64,000 bases of DNA from Pseudofrankia coriaricola (GCF_001854805.1 NZ_MBLO01000036.1:1-64000); one strand, 5' to 3'; counted from the stretch's first letter, positions 34,003-43,212 are shown. Notes: a model not told the origin generated them from the sequence alone. Made by a program: numbers and translations.

Positions 34003-35712
34003 GTGACGGTGGCGGCGACCGGAGCACGGGCGGCTCTCCCAGACGTGCTGTCCGACTGGGCCGCCGACCTGCGCGCGGGCCGGACAGGGACCACCAGCTG
34101 GGAGTACGGCGTCGAACCGGGCTGGGCGGCGAGCGGGGCGATGGCCCTGACCGGGCATCCCGACGCGGCCCCGCTCGGGCTGACCGTGCCGTTCGTGGCC
34201 CGGCTCGACGCGGCGCTCGCCGTCATCCGGGCACTGGCCGCCGAGCTGGGGCATCCCTTTCGCGCCCCCGCCGGCGCCACTCCCCTGCCGGCTGATGGGC
34301 CTCCGTCCGCGCGAGGCTCCGCCACGGTCGCGCGAACTTCGGCCGTGCACCCGGCTGATGGGCCTCCGTCCGCGCGAGGCTCCGCCACGGTCGCGCGAAC
34401 TTCGGCCGTGCATCCGCCCGCGAGCGCCGGTCAGCTCCTCGGCGAGCGGGCCGCGGCCCTCGGGCTGACCCGCGGCGGGCTCTTCTCCGCCGGCCGGGCC
34501 GCCCGGCTGATCCGCGCCGCCGACGGCTGGCTTGCCGTGAACCTCGCCCGGCCGGACGACGTCGACCTGCTGCCCGCCTGGCTGGAGGGTGACGACCTCG
34601 AGGCCACCGACGCGGACCGCGCCGACAGTGCCCGCCCGGCTTCCGAGCGCGGCCAGGACGGCGCGCCGCCGCCGCGGGCACGGCCGTGGAGCGCGCTGGC
34701 CGCCGCCGTCGCCGACCGGCCGGTGACGGTGCTCACGGAGCGGGCCGAGCTGCTGGGGCTGCCGGTCGCGCTGGTCGTCGACCCGGCGACGGCGGCGGCC
34801 GATGCCCAGGCGCGGGCCAGGGGCCAGCGGTTCCCGTTCGCGCCCTTCCTCGTCGATGGCTGCCCGCCGGACACGCCCGCCGGCGGCGCCACCCGTCCCA
34901 CGGCCGGCCGCCAGGCCGGCGCGCGCGGCGGCACGGGCGGCGTGGGCGGCGGCGTGCATGACGACGGCGGGTTCACCGTCATCGACCTGTCCTCGCTCTG
35001 GGCCGGGCCGCTGTGCGCGCACCTGCTGGGGCTCGCCGGCGGCCGGGTCGTCAAGGTCGAGGGCGCCAGCCGGCTCGACGGCGCCCGCGAGGGACCCGCC
35101 GCGTTCTACGACCTGCTGCACGCCGGGCACGCCAGCGTCACCGTCGACCTGCGCCGCGCCGAGGGCCGGGCCGCGCTGGTCCGGCTGATCGAGGGCGCGG
35201 ACGTCGTGCTCGAGGCGTCCCGCCCGCGTGCCCTCGACCAGCTCGGCATCGGCCCCGCCGCCATGATCACCCGGAACCCGTGCCTGACCTGGGTGAGCAT
35301 CACCGGCTACGGCAGGACCGGGCCGTGGCGGCAGCGCCCGGCCTTCGGGGACGACGCGGCGGCCGCGGCGGGCGCCGTCGCCGTCGACGCGGCCGGCGGC
35401 CCCGTCTTCCTCGCGGACGCGGTGGCCGACCCGGTCGCCGGCGTCCTCGCGGCCGCCGCCGCGCTCGCGAGCCTCGCCGCCGGCGGCGGCCGCCATGTCG
35501 ACGTCGCCCTGCGTGAGGCTGTCGGCTCGCTGCTGGCCGGCCGTCCCGCCCTGCCCGACCACGACCCAGGCCTGCCCGTGCCTCCCGGTGGCGGGACGCC
35601 CTTCGTCGCCGCCGCGCCATGCCTGCGAGCTCCCGCCGGTCGCGCCGCCCCACCCGGCCACGACAACCACCGCCTGCTGGGCGCCCCGGTCCCCGGCGAG
35701 CACACATGCTGA
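34003..35712 (+). CDS. CaiB/BaiF (family III) CoA-transferase
   Basis: A 569-residue protein. The C-terminal part is a family III CoA-transferase: VIDLSSLWAGPLCAHLLGLA, GRVVKVEGASRLDGAREGPA, FYDLLHAGHASVTVDLR, then ADVVLEASRPRALDQLGI and SITGYGRTGPWRQRPAFGDD. The N-terminal 300 residues are a weaker, perhaps duplicated, domain (WAASGAMALTGHPDAAP). Such enzymes move CoA between carboxylic acids. Two perfect copies of a 21-residue unit sit near residue 100. GAGGG lies 5 bp before the GTG start. The stop overlaps the start of the next gene by 7 bp, indicating co-transcription. Confidence 0.85.
   Translation: MTVAATGARAALPDVLSDWAADLRAGRTGTTSWEYGVEPGWAASGAMALTGHPDAAPLGLTVPFVARLDAALAVIRALAAELGHPFRAPAGATPLPADGPPSARGSATVARTSAVHPADGPPSARGSATVARTSAVHPPASAGQLLGERAAALGLTRGGLFSAGRAARLIRAADGWLAVNLARPDDVDLLPAWLEGDDLEATDADRADSARPASERGQDGAPPPRARPWSALAAAVADRPVTVLTERAELLGLPVALVVDPATAAADAQARARGQRFPFAPFLVDGCPPDTPAGGATRPTAGRQAGARGGTGGVGGGVHDDGGFTVIDLSSLWAGPLCAHLLGLAGGRVVKVEGASRLDGAREGPAAFYDLLHAGHASVTVDLRRAEGRAALVRLIEGADVVLEASRPRALDQLGIGPAAMITRNPCLTWVSITGYGRTGPWRQRPAFGDDAAAAAGAVAVDAAGGPVFLADAVADPVAGVLAAAAALASLAAGGGRHVDVALREAVGSLLAGRPALPDHDPGLPVPPGGGTPFVAAAPCLRAPAGRAAPPGHDNHRLLGAPVPGEHTC
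34288..34413. repeat. 63-bp tandem duplication inside the CoA-transferase gene
   Basis: Two copies of a 63-bp unit (34288-34350 and 34351-34413) differ at about one base. They are in frame and encode a 21-residue unit, ADGPPSARGSATVARTSAVH plus P. The unit is unlike the rest of the protein and contains GCGCGAGGCTCCGCCACG-type partly palindromic sequence. Confidence 0.9.
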
Positions 35713-37343
35713 TCGTCAACGCGGAGATCGACGGCCGGGGCGGCCGGGCGGTACGGATCGACGGCGGGCTCGTCGCCGCGGTGGGCGACGGCGACGGCCG
35801 GGAGGGACCGCGCGCGCGGCGCGGGGAGGAGGTGGTCGACGCGCGCGGCGGAATGCTGCTGCCCGGGCTGCATGACCACCACATCCACCTGCTGGCGCTC
35901 GCCGCGCTGGCCTCGTCGGTGCCCGTCGGCCCGCCGGCGGTACGTGACGCGGCGGAGCTGGCTGGCGCGCTGCGGGCCGCGGCCGCGGGCGCGCCGCCCG
36001 GCAGCTGGGTGCGCGCCGTCGGCTATCACGAGTCGGTCGCCGGCGACCTCGACCGCCACGCGCTCGACCGGATCGTCGCCGACGTCCCGGTGCGGGTGCA
36101 GCACCGTTCCGGCGCGCTGTGGGTCCTCAACTCGGCCGCCCTCGCGGCGCTGCGCGTGCCTGCCGGACGGACGGCTGGCGCACGCACGGCTCGCGGGCAC
36201 ACGGCTCGCGGGCACACGACCACCGGGCACCCGACCGCTCGGCCCGCGGCTGGCGGGCAGACGGCCGCTGGGCCCGGGGCCGCCGGTGACGCCGCGGCCG
36301 GCCTGCCGGCGGACGGCCGCTTCTTCCGCGCCGACGACCGGCTCGGCCGGTGGCTGGCCGCGGCGGGGGCCGGCGGCGCGGTGGAACGGGCAGACCTCGC
36401 CGCCGTCGGCGCCCGTCTGGCCAGCCATGGCGTCACCGGCGTCACCGACGCGACCGTCACGACCGGCCCGGCCCAGGTCGCGACGCTGCGCGCCGCCGTC
36501 AAGGACGGGTCGATCCCGCAGCGCCTGGTGCTGATGGGGCCGCCCGACCTGGCCGCGACGGGGCCTCCTTCCGGGGCCACACATGACCGCCCCACGATCT
36601 GGTGGGATCTTCCGGGCAATCGCACGGAGGATGTCACCAGATCATGGCGCGGCACCGGAGGCCGGATCGGGTTCGGGCCGGTGAAGATCGTGCTGGATGA
36701 CGAGCATGCGGTCGACCTGGACGAGCTGGCGGCGACGGTGCGGGCGGCGCGGGCCCGTGGCCGGCGGGTCGCGGTCCACTGCGTCACCCGGCTTCAGCTC
36801 GCTCTCGCGCTCGCGGCGCTGGACGCGGGTGGCGGCGCGCTGCCCGGCGACCGGATCGAGCACGGGGCGGTGCTGCCGCCCGATCTCGCCGAGCCGGTCG
36901 CCGCGGCCGGCCTTACCGTGGTCACCCAGCCGCATTTCCTCGCCGAGCGCGGCGACGCCTACCTGCGCGACGTCGATCCGGATGACGTGCCCTGGCTGTA
37001 CCGGTGCGCCGGCCTGCTCGCCGCCGGCATCCCGCTGGCCGCCGGCACGGACGCCCCGTTCGGCGGCGCCGACCCGTGGGCCTCGATGCGGGCCGCCGTG
37101 CGCCGCCGGGCCCCGTCCGGCCAGGTCATGGGCCCCGGCGAGGCGCTGCCCGCGGCCAGGGCGCTCGCCCTCTACCTCGGCGACCCGGCTGACCCGGGCG
37201 GCCCGCCGCGCCGGGTCGTCCCCGGCGCGCCCGCCGACCTGTGTCTGTTCGCCCAGCCCGCCGGGGCGATGCTCGCCGACCTCGACCCCGGCCCGGCCGT
37301 CCTCACCCTGGTCGCCGGCGCCGTCGTCCACCGCGCCGGCTGA
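35706..37343 (+). CDS. YtcJ-type (COG1574) amidohydrolase
   Basis: 545 residues from the ATG at 35706, which overlaps the transferase stop. It is a metal-dependent amidohydrolase of the YtcJ class, with an N-terminal beta strip (MLIVNAEIDGRGGRAVRIDG), metal motif GLHDHHIHLLALAAL (H-x-H), GSWVRAVGYHES, RVAVHCVTRLQLALALA and a late aspartate in AGTDAPFGGADPW. A low-complexity repeat (ARGHTARGHTTTGHP) interrupts the middle. The substrate is unknown. The overlap with the CoA-transferase gene suggests a common degradation pathway. Confidence 0.88.
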   Translation: MLIVNAEIDGRGGRAVRIDGGLVAAVGDGDGREGPRARRGEEVVDARGGMLLPGLHDHHIHLLALAALASSVPVGPPAVRDAAELAGALRAAAAGAPPGSWVRAVGYHESVAGDLDRHALDRIVADVPVRVQHRSGALWVLNSAALAALRVPAGRTAGARTARGHTARGHTTTGHPTARPAAGGQTAAGPGAAGDAAAGLPADGRFFRADDRLGRWLAAAGAGGAVERADLAAVGARLASHGVTGVTDATVTTGPAQVATLRAAVKDGSIPQRLVLMGPPDLAATGPPSGATHDRPTIWWDLPGNRTEDVTRSWRGTGGRIGFGPVKIVLDDEHAVDLDELAATVRAARARGRRVAVHCVTRLQLALALAALDAGGGALPGDRIEHGAVLPPDLAEPVAAAGLTVVTQPHFLAERGDAYLRDVDPDDVPWLYRCAGLLAAGIPLAAGTDAPFGGADPWASMRAAVRRRAPSGQVMGPGEALPAARALALYLGDPADPGGPPRRVVPGAPADLCLFAQPAGAMLADLDPGPAVLTLVAGAVVHRAG

Positions 37344-37467
37344 GGCGCCGGCTGATCACCGAGCCGCTCGGTACCCACACGCCACCCCGACGTGGCATAC
37401 CGGTTGTTCTGCGGCGTTCCCGCCAGGTCGGCTGCCGGACACTGGCAAGACACGTAAAGTCCACGTC

Positions 37468-38370
37468 ATGGTCAACGGCTTTCTGCTGCACGGCCCAAGA
37501 TCGGTCGCGCGGCGGCTGGGCCCCGCCGGTACCGTCCTCTCCGAGGCGGCCAGACGCGCGCCCGGGCCGGACGCCGCCAGCGCGGCGCGGGCGCGGACCG
37601 CCCTCCACGCGCGCTACCGCCGGTTCGTGCGGCTCCTCGACCCGCCGGGACCGCATGGCCGCGCGACCGAGGTCAGCACGCTGCCCGGCGCCCTGCGCCG
37701 CTTCCTGGAGCACCCCCGCCCGCCGGTGCTGATCGGCGTCGTCGCGACGCTTGGAGCGGCGCGCGCCACGCGCGGGGACTTCCGCCGGTCCGACGCGGCG
37801 GTCGCCGTCGGCGCCGCGGCGGCGCAGCCCTTCGTGGAGTGGGCGATCCACCGCTTCATGCTGCACGCGGCGCCAGAAGGCCGATACGGCCGCGCCGCCT
37901 ACCAGGCGGCCGGCTGGGGCCACGCCCAGCATCACCGGGACCCGGCGAACCTGAACTCGATGTTCATGCGGGGCCAGGACGTGCTCGGCGCCGGAGCGGT
38001 CGCGCTCGCGGCCGGTGCCGTCGGCTCACCGCGGCTGGCCACCGGGATGTTCTGCGTCGGAGCGGCGGTGCTCGCCTACGACTGGACGCACTTCCTGATC
38101 CACACCCGCTACCAGCCACGCTCGGCGTTCTACCGGCAGGCCTGGCGCAACCACCGGCTGCACCACTTCCGCAACGAGCGGTACTGGCTCGGCGTCACGT
38201 CCTCCGTCGCCGACGTGGTGCTCCGCACCAGCCCGGCGCGCGACGCCGTCGCCGTCTCCCCCGCCGCGGCCCGCCCGGACGTCCATCCCCCGCGCGGTGG
38301 CGGTGCGGACGTCGACGGGGCGGACGCCGGTCCTTCGCCGGCGACGACCGCCCCTGCCGGCCCGGAGTAG
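37468..38370 (+). CDS. Fatty acid hydroxylase/sterol desaturase family protein
   Basis: 300 residues from the ATG at 37468. It is a di-iron membrane enzyme with the histidine clusters HRFMLH, HAQHH, HFLIHT and HRLHHF that bind the iron pair. Hydrophobic segments include ALAAGAVGSPRLATGMFCVG and GAAVLAYDWTHF. It would hydroxylate or desaturate a lipid or carotenoid chain. The C-terminal 50 residues are a disordered proline/alanine tail. It lies 124 bp after the amidohydrolase; no clear ribosome-binding site was noted. Confidence 0.85.
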   Translation: MVNGFLLHGPRSVARRLGPAGTVLSEAARRAPGPDAASAARARTALHARYRRFVRLLDPPGPHGRATEVSTLPGALRRFLEHPRPPVLIGVVATLGAARATRGDFRRSDAAVAVGAAAAQPFVEWAIHRFMLHAAPEGRYGRAAYQAAGWGHAQHHRDPANLNSMFMRGQDVLGAGAVALAAGAVGSPRLATGMFCVGAAVLAYDWTHFLIHTRYQPRSAFYRQAWRNHRLHHFRNERYWLGVTSSVADVVLRTSPARDAVAVSPAAARPDVHPPRGGGADVDGADAGPSPATTAPAGPE

Positions 38371-38877
38371 CTACATCCCGGTCTTGCGGAAGTCCCAGCT
38401 GACGATCTTCTCCGGGACGAGCTTGAGCCAGGCGTGCCGGCCGTCGTAGTGGAACTTCCCGTTGCCGTACTTGTCGCCGAACAGCCGCTCGGGCTCGGCG
38501 AGCAGGTCGGCGGCGGCCGCGTCGCCGGTGCGCGGCACCTCGCCGACCACGGCGACATGCCCGATCAGCTCGACGCCGCGCAGTTCGCCGAAGCCGTGGC
38601 CGGTGTCGATGATGACCGAGACGCGCGGGTCACGGTTGAGGTCCGTCCAGCGCTGGCTCTTGACGATGCTGTTCAGCCAGAACGCCGTGCCGTCCCAGAC
38701 GAACCACAGCGCCGAGGTGTGCGGGGCGCCGTCGGCGCCAACGGTGGAGACGCGGCAGGTGCGCTCCTCGGCGAGAAACGCGTCGATCTCGGCGGGCGCC
38801 ATCGCTATCCGCCGCCCGCGTCGCTGCTGACGCGGGGTCGCAGGCGCCGAGCCTTCCGCCGCGGTGTCGACACTCAT
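38371..38877 (-). CDS. Pyridoxamine 5'-phosphate oxidase-fold (PPOX) protein
   Basis: A 168-residue split-barrel flavin/F420-binding protein. It has the characteristic EERTCRVSTVGADGAPHTSA followed by LWFVWDGTAFWLNSIVKSQR, RDPRVSVIIDTG and RGVELIGHVAVVGEVP. Actinobacterial members often use F420 to reduce or hydrolyse lactones and dyes. GAAGGGATGGGACGACG precedes the ATG. Its stop codon abuts that of the convergent hydroxylase gene, with no space for a terminator. Confidence 0.88.
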   Translation of the reverse strand: MSVDTAAEGSAPATPRQQRRGRRIAMAPAEIDAFLAEERTCRVSTVGADGAPHTSALWFVWDGTAFWLNSIVKSQRWTDLNRDPRVSVIIDTGHGFGELRGVELIGHVAVVGEVPRTGDAAAADLLAEPERLFGDKYGNGKFHYDGRHAWLKLVPEKIVSWDFRKTGM

Positions 38878-39012
38878 CGTCGTCCCATCCCTTCGTCAAC
38901 CCGCCCGGCCGGTGCCACCGGCGTGCGGGAGGTTCGCTCCCGTTCGCGAGAATAGTGCTCTCACCAGCTCCGGCGCTCGTCCCAGCGCCTCGGACATCCC
39001 ACGGTCCGGCTG

Positions 39013-39300
39013 TCAGACGACGTCGGCCGCGACCCGGTTCGGTGAGACGTTCGCGCAACCCAGCCGCCGCTGGTCGCCGATGATGACGGCGCGGACCTCG
39101 GCGCCCGGTGCGGCCGCCGCCTGGATCTGCTTCACCGCGTCGTCGAGCCTGCTCGCCGTCCGCCCGCAGATCAGCACGTTCGCTCCGTCGGCCGCGAGCC
39201 GAAGGGCGACCGAGAGACCGATCCCGCCGCCACCTCCCGTGACCAGGGCCGTCGTGCCTTCCAAGGATCGCGTGCCTTCCAAGGGCCCTGGCGCAGCCAT
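39013..39300 (-). pseudogene. Truncated short-chain dehydrogenase
   Basis: 95 residues starting MAAPGPLEGTRSLEGTTALV and containing the SDR cofactor motif TGGGGGIGLSVALRLA and an ANVLICGRT beta-alpha unit. After about residue 70 the sequence no longer matches an SDR and stops, so the N-N-A-G and Y-x-x-x-K parts are missing. It is an N-terminal remnant next to the alcohol dehydrogenase. A 12-bp repeat (CTTCCAAGG) lies at its start. Confidence 0.75.
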
Positions 39301-39452
39301 CGGCGTCCTCAGTCTCCCGTCATCACAGGTGGTTGATCGGCGGTGGCGAGTGGCGACGCCCGCAGACCGGTGGGTGAGGCCCCGACCACCGGCGATCGAT
39401 GAAGCGTGAGCGGACGGCGCCCGCGGGCTGGAACGGCCTGGACTGGGACGGC

Positions 39453-40568
39453 CTAGAAGACGAGCGCGCCGCGCAGGATGCGGCCGGCCTCCAGGTCGGC
39501 GTAGCCCTCGTTGACCTGGTCGAGGGTGTAGGTCTTCGTGACCAGCTCGTCGAGCTTCAGGATCCCGGCCCGGTACAGGTCGAGCAGCTTCGGGATCTGC
39601 ACCCGCGGGCTGACCGAGCCGTACATACAGCCGCGGATCTGCTTGTTCATCATCGCCACCATGAACAGGTTGATGTCGGCCTGCCCCTGCGCCATCGGCG
39701 CCACCGAGGTGATCACGCAGGTGCCGCCCTTGGCGGTGAGCGTCAGCGCCGGCTCGAGCAGGCTGCCGAGCATGACGCCGAAGGTGCAGATCACCACGTC
39801 GCACATCGCGCCGCCGGTGAGTTTCCCGACCTCGCCGATCGCCTCGTCCAGCGACGAGTAGACATGGGTCGCGCCGAAGCGCAGCGCCTGCTCACGCTTG
39901 AACTCCACCGGGTCGACCGCGATGATCTTACCCGCGCCGGCGATCTTCGCGCCCTGGACGGCGTTGACGCCGATGCCGCCGACACCCAGGACGGCGACGC
40001 TGTCGCCGGGCCGGACCTCGCCGCGGTTGACGGCGGAGCCGAATCCGGTCGCCACCCCGCACGAGACCAGCGCGACGGCGGTCCATGGGATGTCCGGGTC
40101 GACCTTGACGACGGACGACTCGGCGAGCAGCTGGTACTCGGCGAACGCGCCGAGCTGCGAGTAACGGGCGACCGCCGTGTCCCCGAACCGGTGCGCCACC
40201 CGGCCGTCCGTGATCATTCCGAGGTCGAACAGCTTCGCCCCCACGTCACACAGGTAGGCCCGCCCGGACCGACAGGGCTGGCAGCGCCCGCACGACGGGA
40301 CGAACGACATCGCGACATGGTCGCCGGGCTCGACCGACGTGACGCCCTCGCCGACGGCGACGACCTCGCCGGCGCCCTCGTGGCCGCAGACGACCGGGTA
40401 ATGCGGCATCGGCATGTCGCCGGTGCGGGCGTGCTCGTCGGAATGGCACAGGCCGGTCGCGCGCAGCTGGATGAGGACCTCGCCGGCCCGGGGCTCGTCC
40501 AGCTCGATGGTCTCGATCTTGTAGTCCTGGCCGGGGCCGAACAGCAGCGCCGCTCGTGTGCTGACCAT
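39453..40568 (-). CDS. Zinc-dependent alcohol dehydrogenase, NDMA/Rxyl_3153 type
   Basis: 371 residues from the ATG at 40568, preceded by AGAGGA. It is a medium-chain dehydrogenase with catalytic zinc ligands (GLCHSDEHARTGD; CGHEGAGEV), structural zinc cysteines (SCGRCQPCRSGRAYLC) and cofactor motif AVLGVGGIGVNAVQGAKIAG with an acidic residue (AVDP) that favours NAD. It resembles the NDMA-dependent/mycothiol-type subgroup of actinobacteria, whose members may keep a tightly bound nicotinamide and use a separate electron acceptor. It would oxidise an alcohol from the surrounding catabolic genes. Confidence 0.92.
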   Translation of the reverse strand: MVSTRAALLFGPGQDYKIETIELDEPRAGEVLIQLRATGLCHSDEHARTGDMPMPHYPVVCGHEGAGEVVAVGEGVTSVEPGDHVAMSFVPSCGRCQPCRSGRAYLCDVGAKLFDLGMITDGRVAHRFGDTAVARYSQLGAFAEYQLLAESSVVKVDPDIPWTAVALVSCGVATGFGSAVNRGEVRPGDSVAVLGVGGIGVNAVQGAKIAGAGKIIAVDPVEFKREQALRFGATHVYSSLDEAIGEVGKLTGGAMCDVVICTFGVMLGSLLEPALTLTAKGGTCVITSVAPMAQGQADINLFMVAMMNKQIRGCMYGSVSPRVQIPKLLDLYRAGILKLDELVTKTYTLDQVNEGYADLEAGRILRGALVF

Positions 40569-40889
40569 GGCAGCCGTCCTCTCATGAGCCGTCCGACCGC
40601 GCGTGTCACCGACGCGGCTGCCCGCCACTCCCGCGTGGCCCGTTCCGGGACCCGGGCCGGTCTCCGTCGGGGCGGGTTGCCTCATGCCCCGGAAGACGTT
40701 CTCGCGTGGACCATCGCGCGATCCGAAAGACCCCGGCTCGGTGGGAGTCCTGACGGTTAGTCAGAATGGCGCACCCCGCTACCGGATGCGACCAATCTCC
40801 TCGGATGGGCCGCCGACCGCGCACCGCGGGCCGGAGCGCCTGTCCCGCACACAGAGGGTGCCCAGCGGGCTCAGCCGCACCCAGCGAGC
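40569..40889. other. Intergenic region
   Basis: About 320 bp with no supported gene or strong hairpin. It presumably holds the alcohol dehydrogenase promoter. Confidence 0.4.
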
Positions 40890-40913
40890 GGGCTCGTCCC
40901 GCACGATGACGTC

Positions 40914-41135
40914 ATGGACGCGGCGCTCGAGGGCCTGCGGGCCTGCTGCCGCGGCGCCCCGGACGCCCGCGCCGACGTCAAGCGGGTCATCGGCGCCCAC
41001 TACGGCACCTACGACCACATGACCATGGACAAGAGCGCGTTCGGCGACGAGGCCCGCGAGGGCTGGCTCGCGTTCTCCGAGCGCCCCGACCCATCCTGGG
41101 TCTGCGAAGACCTCCGCACCGGCGGCCGTCTGTAG
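40914..41135 (+). pseudogene. C-terminal fragment of an enoyl-CoA hydratase
   Basis: 73 residues. The part RADVKRVIGAHYGTYDHMTM, then FGDEAREGWLAFSERPDPSW, matches the C-terminal end of crotonases that finish with a lid helix (VKR...YDHMTMD...E-x-x-E-G...F-x-E-x-R-x-P-x-W). No active-site part lies upstream, so this is a remnant or a detached fragment. The ATG has no clear ribosome-binding site. Confidence 0.7.
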
Positions 41136-41255
41136 CCCGACCGGCCGTCGGCGACGTCCTCGGACGGTCGTCAAGCGGTTATCGAGCGGGCGAGCCCGGC
41201 GCCGCAGTCCTAAGGCCAGCCGGTCCTAAAGCCTCGCGGTCCCGAGGCACCAACG

Positions 41256-41474
41256 CTACGTGTCGTCGCCGTCCCCGGCGGCGTCGCCCTCGGGGACGGC
41301 GTCGGGGCGGTGAACGGCCAGCCAGGCGTCCACGTCGGCCTTCCGCCAGATGCGCATGTGATCAGCCGTACCGGCCGGTATGGGGAATGACGGGCGCCGG
41401 GTGAGCTGATACGCGCGCGTTCGGCCCACCTTTAGGCGCTTCATCAGGTAGCCGATGGTCACGAAGCTCTCCAC
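41256..41474 (-). CDS. Small MerR/AlpA-like helix-turn-helix protein
   Basis: 72 residues from the GTG at 41474 (ATG 41444 possible). It begins VTIGYLMKRLKVGRTRAYQL, a winged-helix motif, continues TRRPSFPIPAGTADHMRIWR and closes with KADVDAWLAVHRPD, the layout of excisionase-like and AlpA-like DNA-binding proteins. Such proteins act as excisionases or as small activators beside mobile elements; no integrase is visible nearby. It is divergent from the acidic protein with a 70-bp gap. Confidence 0.75.
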   Translation of the reverse strand: MESFVTIGYLMKRLKVGRTRAYQLTRRPSFPIPAGTADHMRIWRKADVDAWLAVHRPDAVPEGDAAGDGDDT

Positions 41475-41544
41475 TGCGCGGACAGTAGATCTGATTGGTG
41501 CGACACTGTCGGGTGCGACAGAGCCGGGAGCGTCAGGAGGAGCC

Positions 41545-42294
41545 GTGCCCAAGCAGGACTCGACGTCCAACCAAGACCAGGCAGCCGAAGGCGAGCCAGG
41601 CGGGAGACTCCCGTCAGCGAGCATCGACGAGCCGGCGGCGCAGGCGGAAACGCCGAGCGACGGCGGTGGCGCCGGTGATGCGCCGACGGCGCCCAGCAGG
41701 GCGGCGCACCCCGCCCTGGAAGGCGCGGGCGAGCCCGCTCAGCCGCCGACCGCGCCGCACGACACGAGGGGCCCGCGGTCACGCCGCGCCGGGCTGGCCA
41801 TCCGCCTCGGCCCGCACGGCGCTCGGCCGGCCGGCCCGCCGCGGGCGGGCGCGGCGCCCGAGGCCGACGAGATTCCCTGGGCGGACGAGGTGGCGGCGGC
41901 GGTAGCCGCGGTCGGCCTCGCGCCGCCGCCCACCGACGAGCGGACGGACGCCGACGAGCAGCAAGAGACCGTGGCACCCGAGGACGACCCCGCGACCGAA
42001 GGCGTCTCCGCGTCAGCTGGCGCCGACGAGCCCGCGGCTGTCGTGGACCGGGCCGGCGTCTCCGGGCCGGAAGCCCTCGCCGACGCGGAAGACGACGCGG
42101 CGGTGGGAGGCGACGCGGCGGCCGGAGGCGACGCGGCCACCGAAGACGACATGACCACCGCGGACGACCCGGCTACGGAGGACGAGACGGCCACGGAGGA
42201 TGACACCGAGCCGGAGGACTTCGCCGCGTCGTTCTTCTGGCGCTCGGCGGTCCACGACGGGCCGGCGACCCCGTGGCGCTCCCTGTTCAGCTGA
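41545..42294 (+). CDS. Acidic, low-complexity hypothetical protein
   Basis: 249 residues from the GTG at 41545, preceded by AGGAGG 4 bp upstream, the best ribosome-binding site in this part. It begins VPKQDSTSNQDQAAEGE and is rich in Ala, Asp, Glu, Pro and Thr. There is one more ordered part (RRAGLAIRLGPHGA; EIPWADEVAAAVAAVG). Near the C-terminus come short acidic repeats (EDDAAVGGDAAAGGDAATED) and a closing FFWRSAVHDGPATPWRSLF. It is likely disordered. No family recognised; it lies divergent from the helix-turn-helix gene. Confidence 0.65.
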   Translation: MPKQDSTSNQDQAAEGEPGGRLPSASIDEPAAQAETPSDGGGAGDAPTAPSRAAHPALEGAGEPAQPPTAPHDTRGPRSRRAGLAIRLGPHGARPAGPPRAGAAPEADEIPWADEVAAAVAAVGLAPPPTDERTDADEQQETVAPEDDPATEGVSASAGADEPAAVVDRAGVSGPEALADAEDDAAVGGDAAAGGDAATEDDMTTADDPATEDETATEDDTEPEDFAASFFWRSAVHDGPATPWRSLFS

Positions 42295-42389
42295 CGGGAC
42301 GGGTCACCAGGGTGGGGACGGACAGCGCTCACGTGTTCATCACCGGGAACGACGCCCAGAACGACACCAGTAAGGACGGGGAGAGGGCC

Positions 42390-42971
42390 ATGGGTAGCGC
42401 GGCGCGGGTCGTCGTGCCGGACGCCGGGGGTGCCGCCGAGGCGGGGCGGTCCCAGCTGGTCAGCCTGGCGCTGCCGGACCGGGCCGGGCTGCTGCTGCGG
42501 CGTGCCCCCGGGACCGCGGCGCCGGAGCACGCCGGCCGTCTGGTGGAACGGCGGTCCCGGGCGGTCGTCGGGGACGTGCGGGCCGACCTGCACTTCGTCG
42601 AGCTGCAGCGGGGGGAGCTCGTCCGGGTGGCGCTCAGCATGGCGAGGCTCGCGCACGTCCGGACCGTCGTCGTGTGCCCGGCGGGCGTCTCGCCAGGGCG
42701 GACGGCGCTGGCGCTCGCGGTCGCGGGCATGCTGCGGCAGCGGCGGATGAGCCCGGCGCCAGTCGTGACATGCGCCGTGTGCCCGCCCCTCGGGGACGGC
42801 AAGACGGCCATCCCGCACGAGGTCCGCGTCGCGGCCGCCGGCCAGGTGCAGGAGCGCCTCGTCTGGGAGATCGTCGCCTGGGACGACGTTCCGGCCTGGC
42901 TCGCGGGCCTGGGCACGAGCCAGCGCGCGCCAGGCCAGCCAGCCGGGAGTGGCCGTGACGGCCGTCCCTGA
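42390..42971 (+). CDS. Hypothetical protein (193 aa)
   Basis: 193 residues from the ATG at 42390, preceded by GGGGAGAGG. It has two alpha/beta-like segments (LVSLALPDRAGLLLRRAPG; HVRTVVVCPAGVSPGRTALA) and ends with QERLVWEIVAWDDVPAWLAG. There is a single CAVCPP cysteine pair. No family recognised. It follows the acidic protein by 95 bp on the same strand and may be co-transcribed. Confidence 0.55.
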   Translation: MGSAARVVVPDAGGAAEAGRSQLVSLALPDRAGLLLRRAPGTAAPEHAGRLVERRSRAVVGDVRADLHFVELQRGELVRVALSMARLAHVRTVVVCPAGVSPGRTALALAVAGMLRQRRMSPAPVVTCAVCPPLGDGKTAIPHEVRVAAAGQVQERLVWEIVAWDDVPAWLAGLGTSQRAPGQPAGSGRDGRP

Positions 42972-43212
42972 GCTCGGCCGGCCCGGCTCGCCTCCGCCGA
43001 GCTGCTCACGGCGGCGCCGAGCTGTTCGCGGCGGAGTTTCGCGCCTGTCCCGTTTTGCGGGCCCCCACGACGTTCGTGAAAGAATCAGCAGGTCAATGGG
43101 TCGAGGGCCTGCGCCCTGACCGGTTGGCGCGACAGGAACGCCGAGGGAGACACCATCGGCGACGGGGCGGCGCGGCCAGGCGGGCGGCCCGCGGCGAAAG
43201 GCGGGCGAGCTC

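Noticed and set aside
33964-35703. 580-residue N-terminal extension of the second crotonase
   Set aside because: Antisense to the CoA-transferase; the true start is at 33963.
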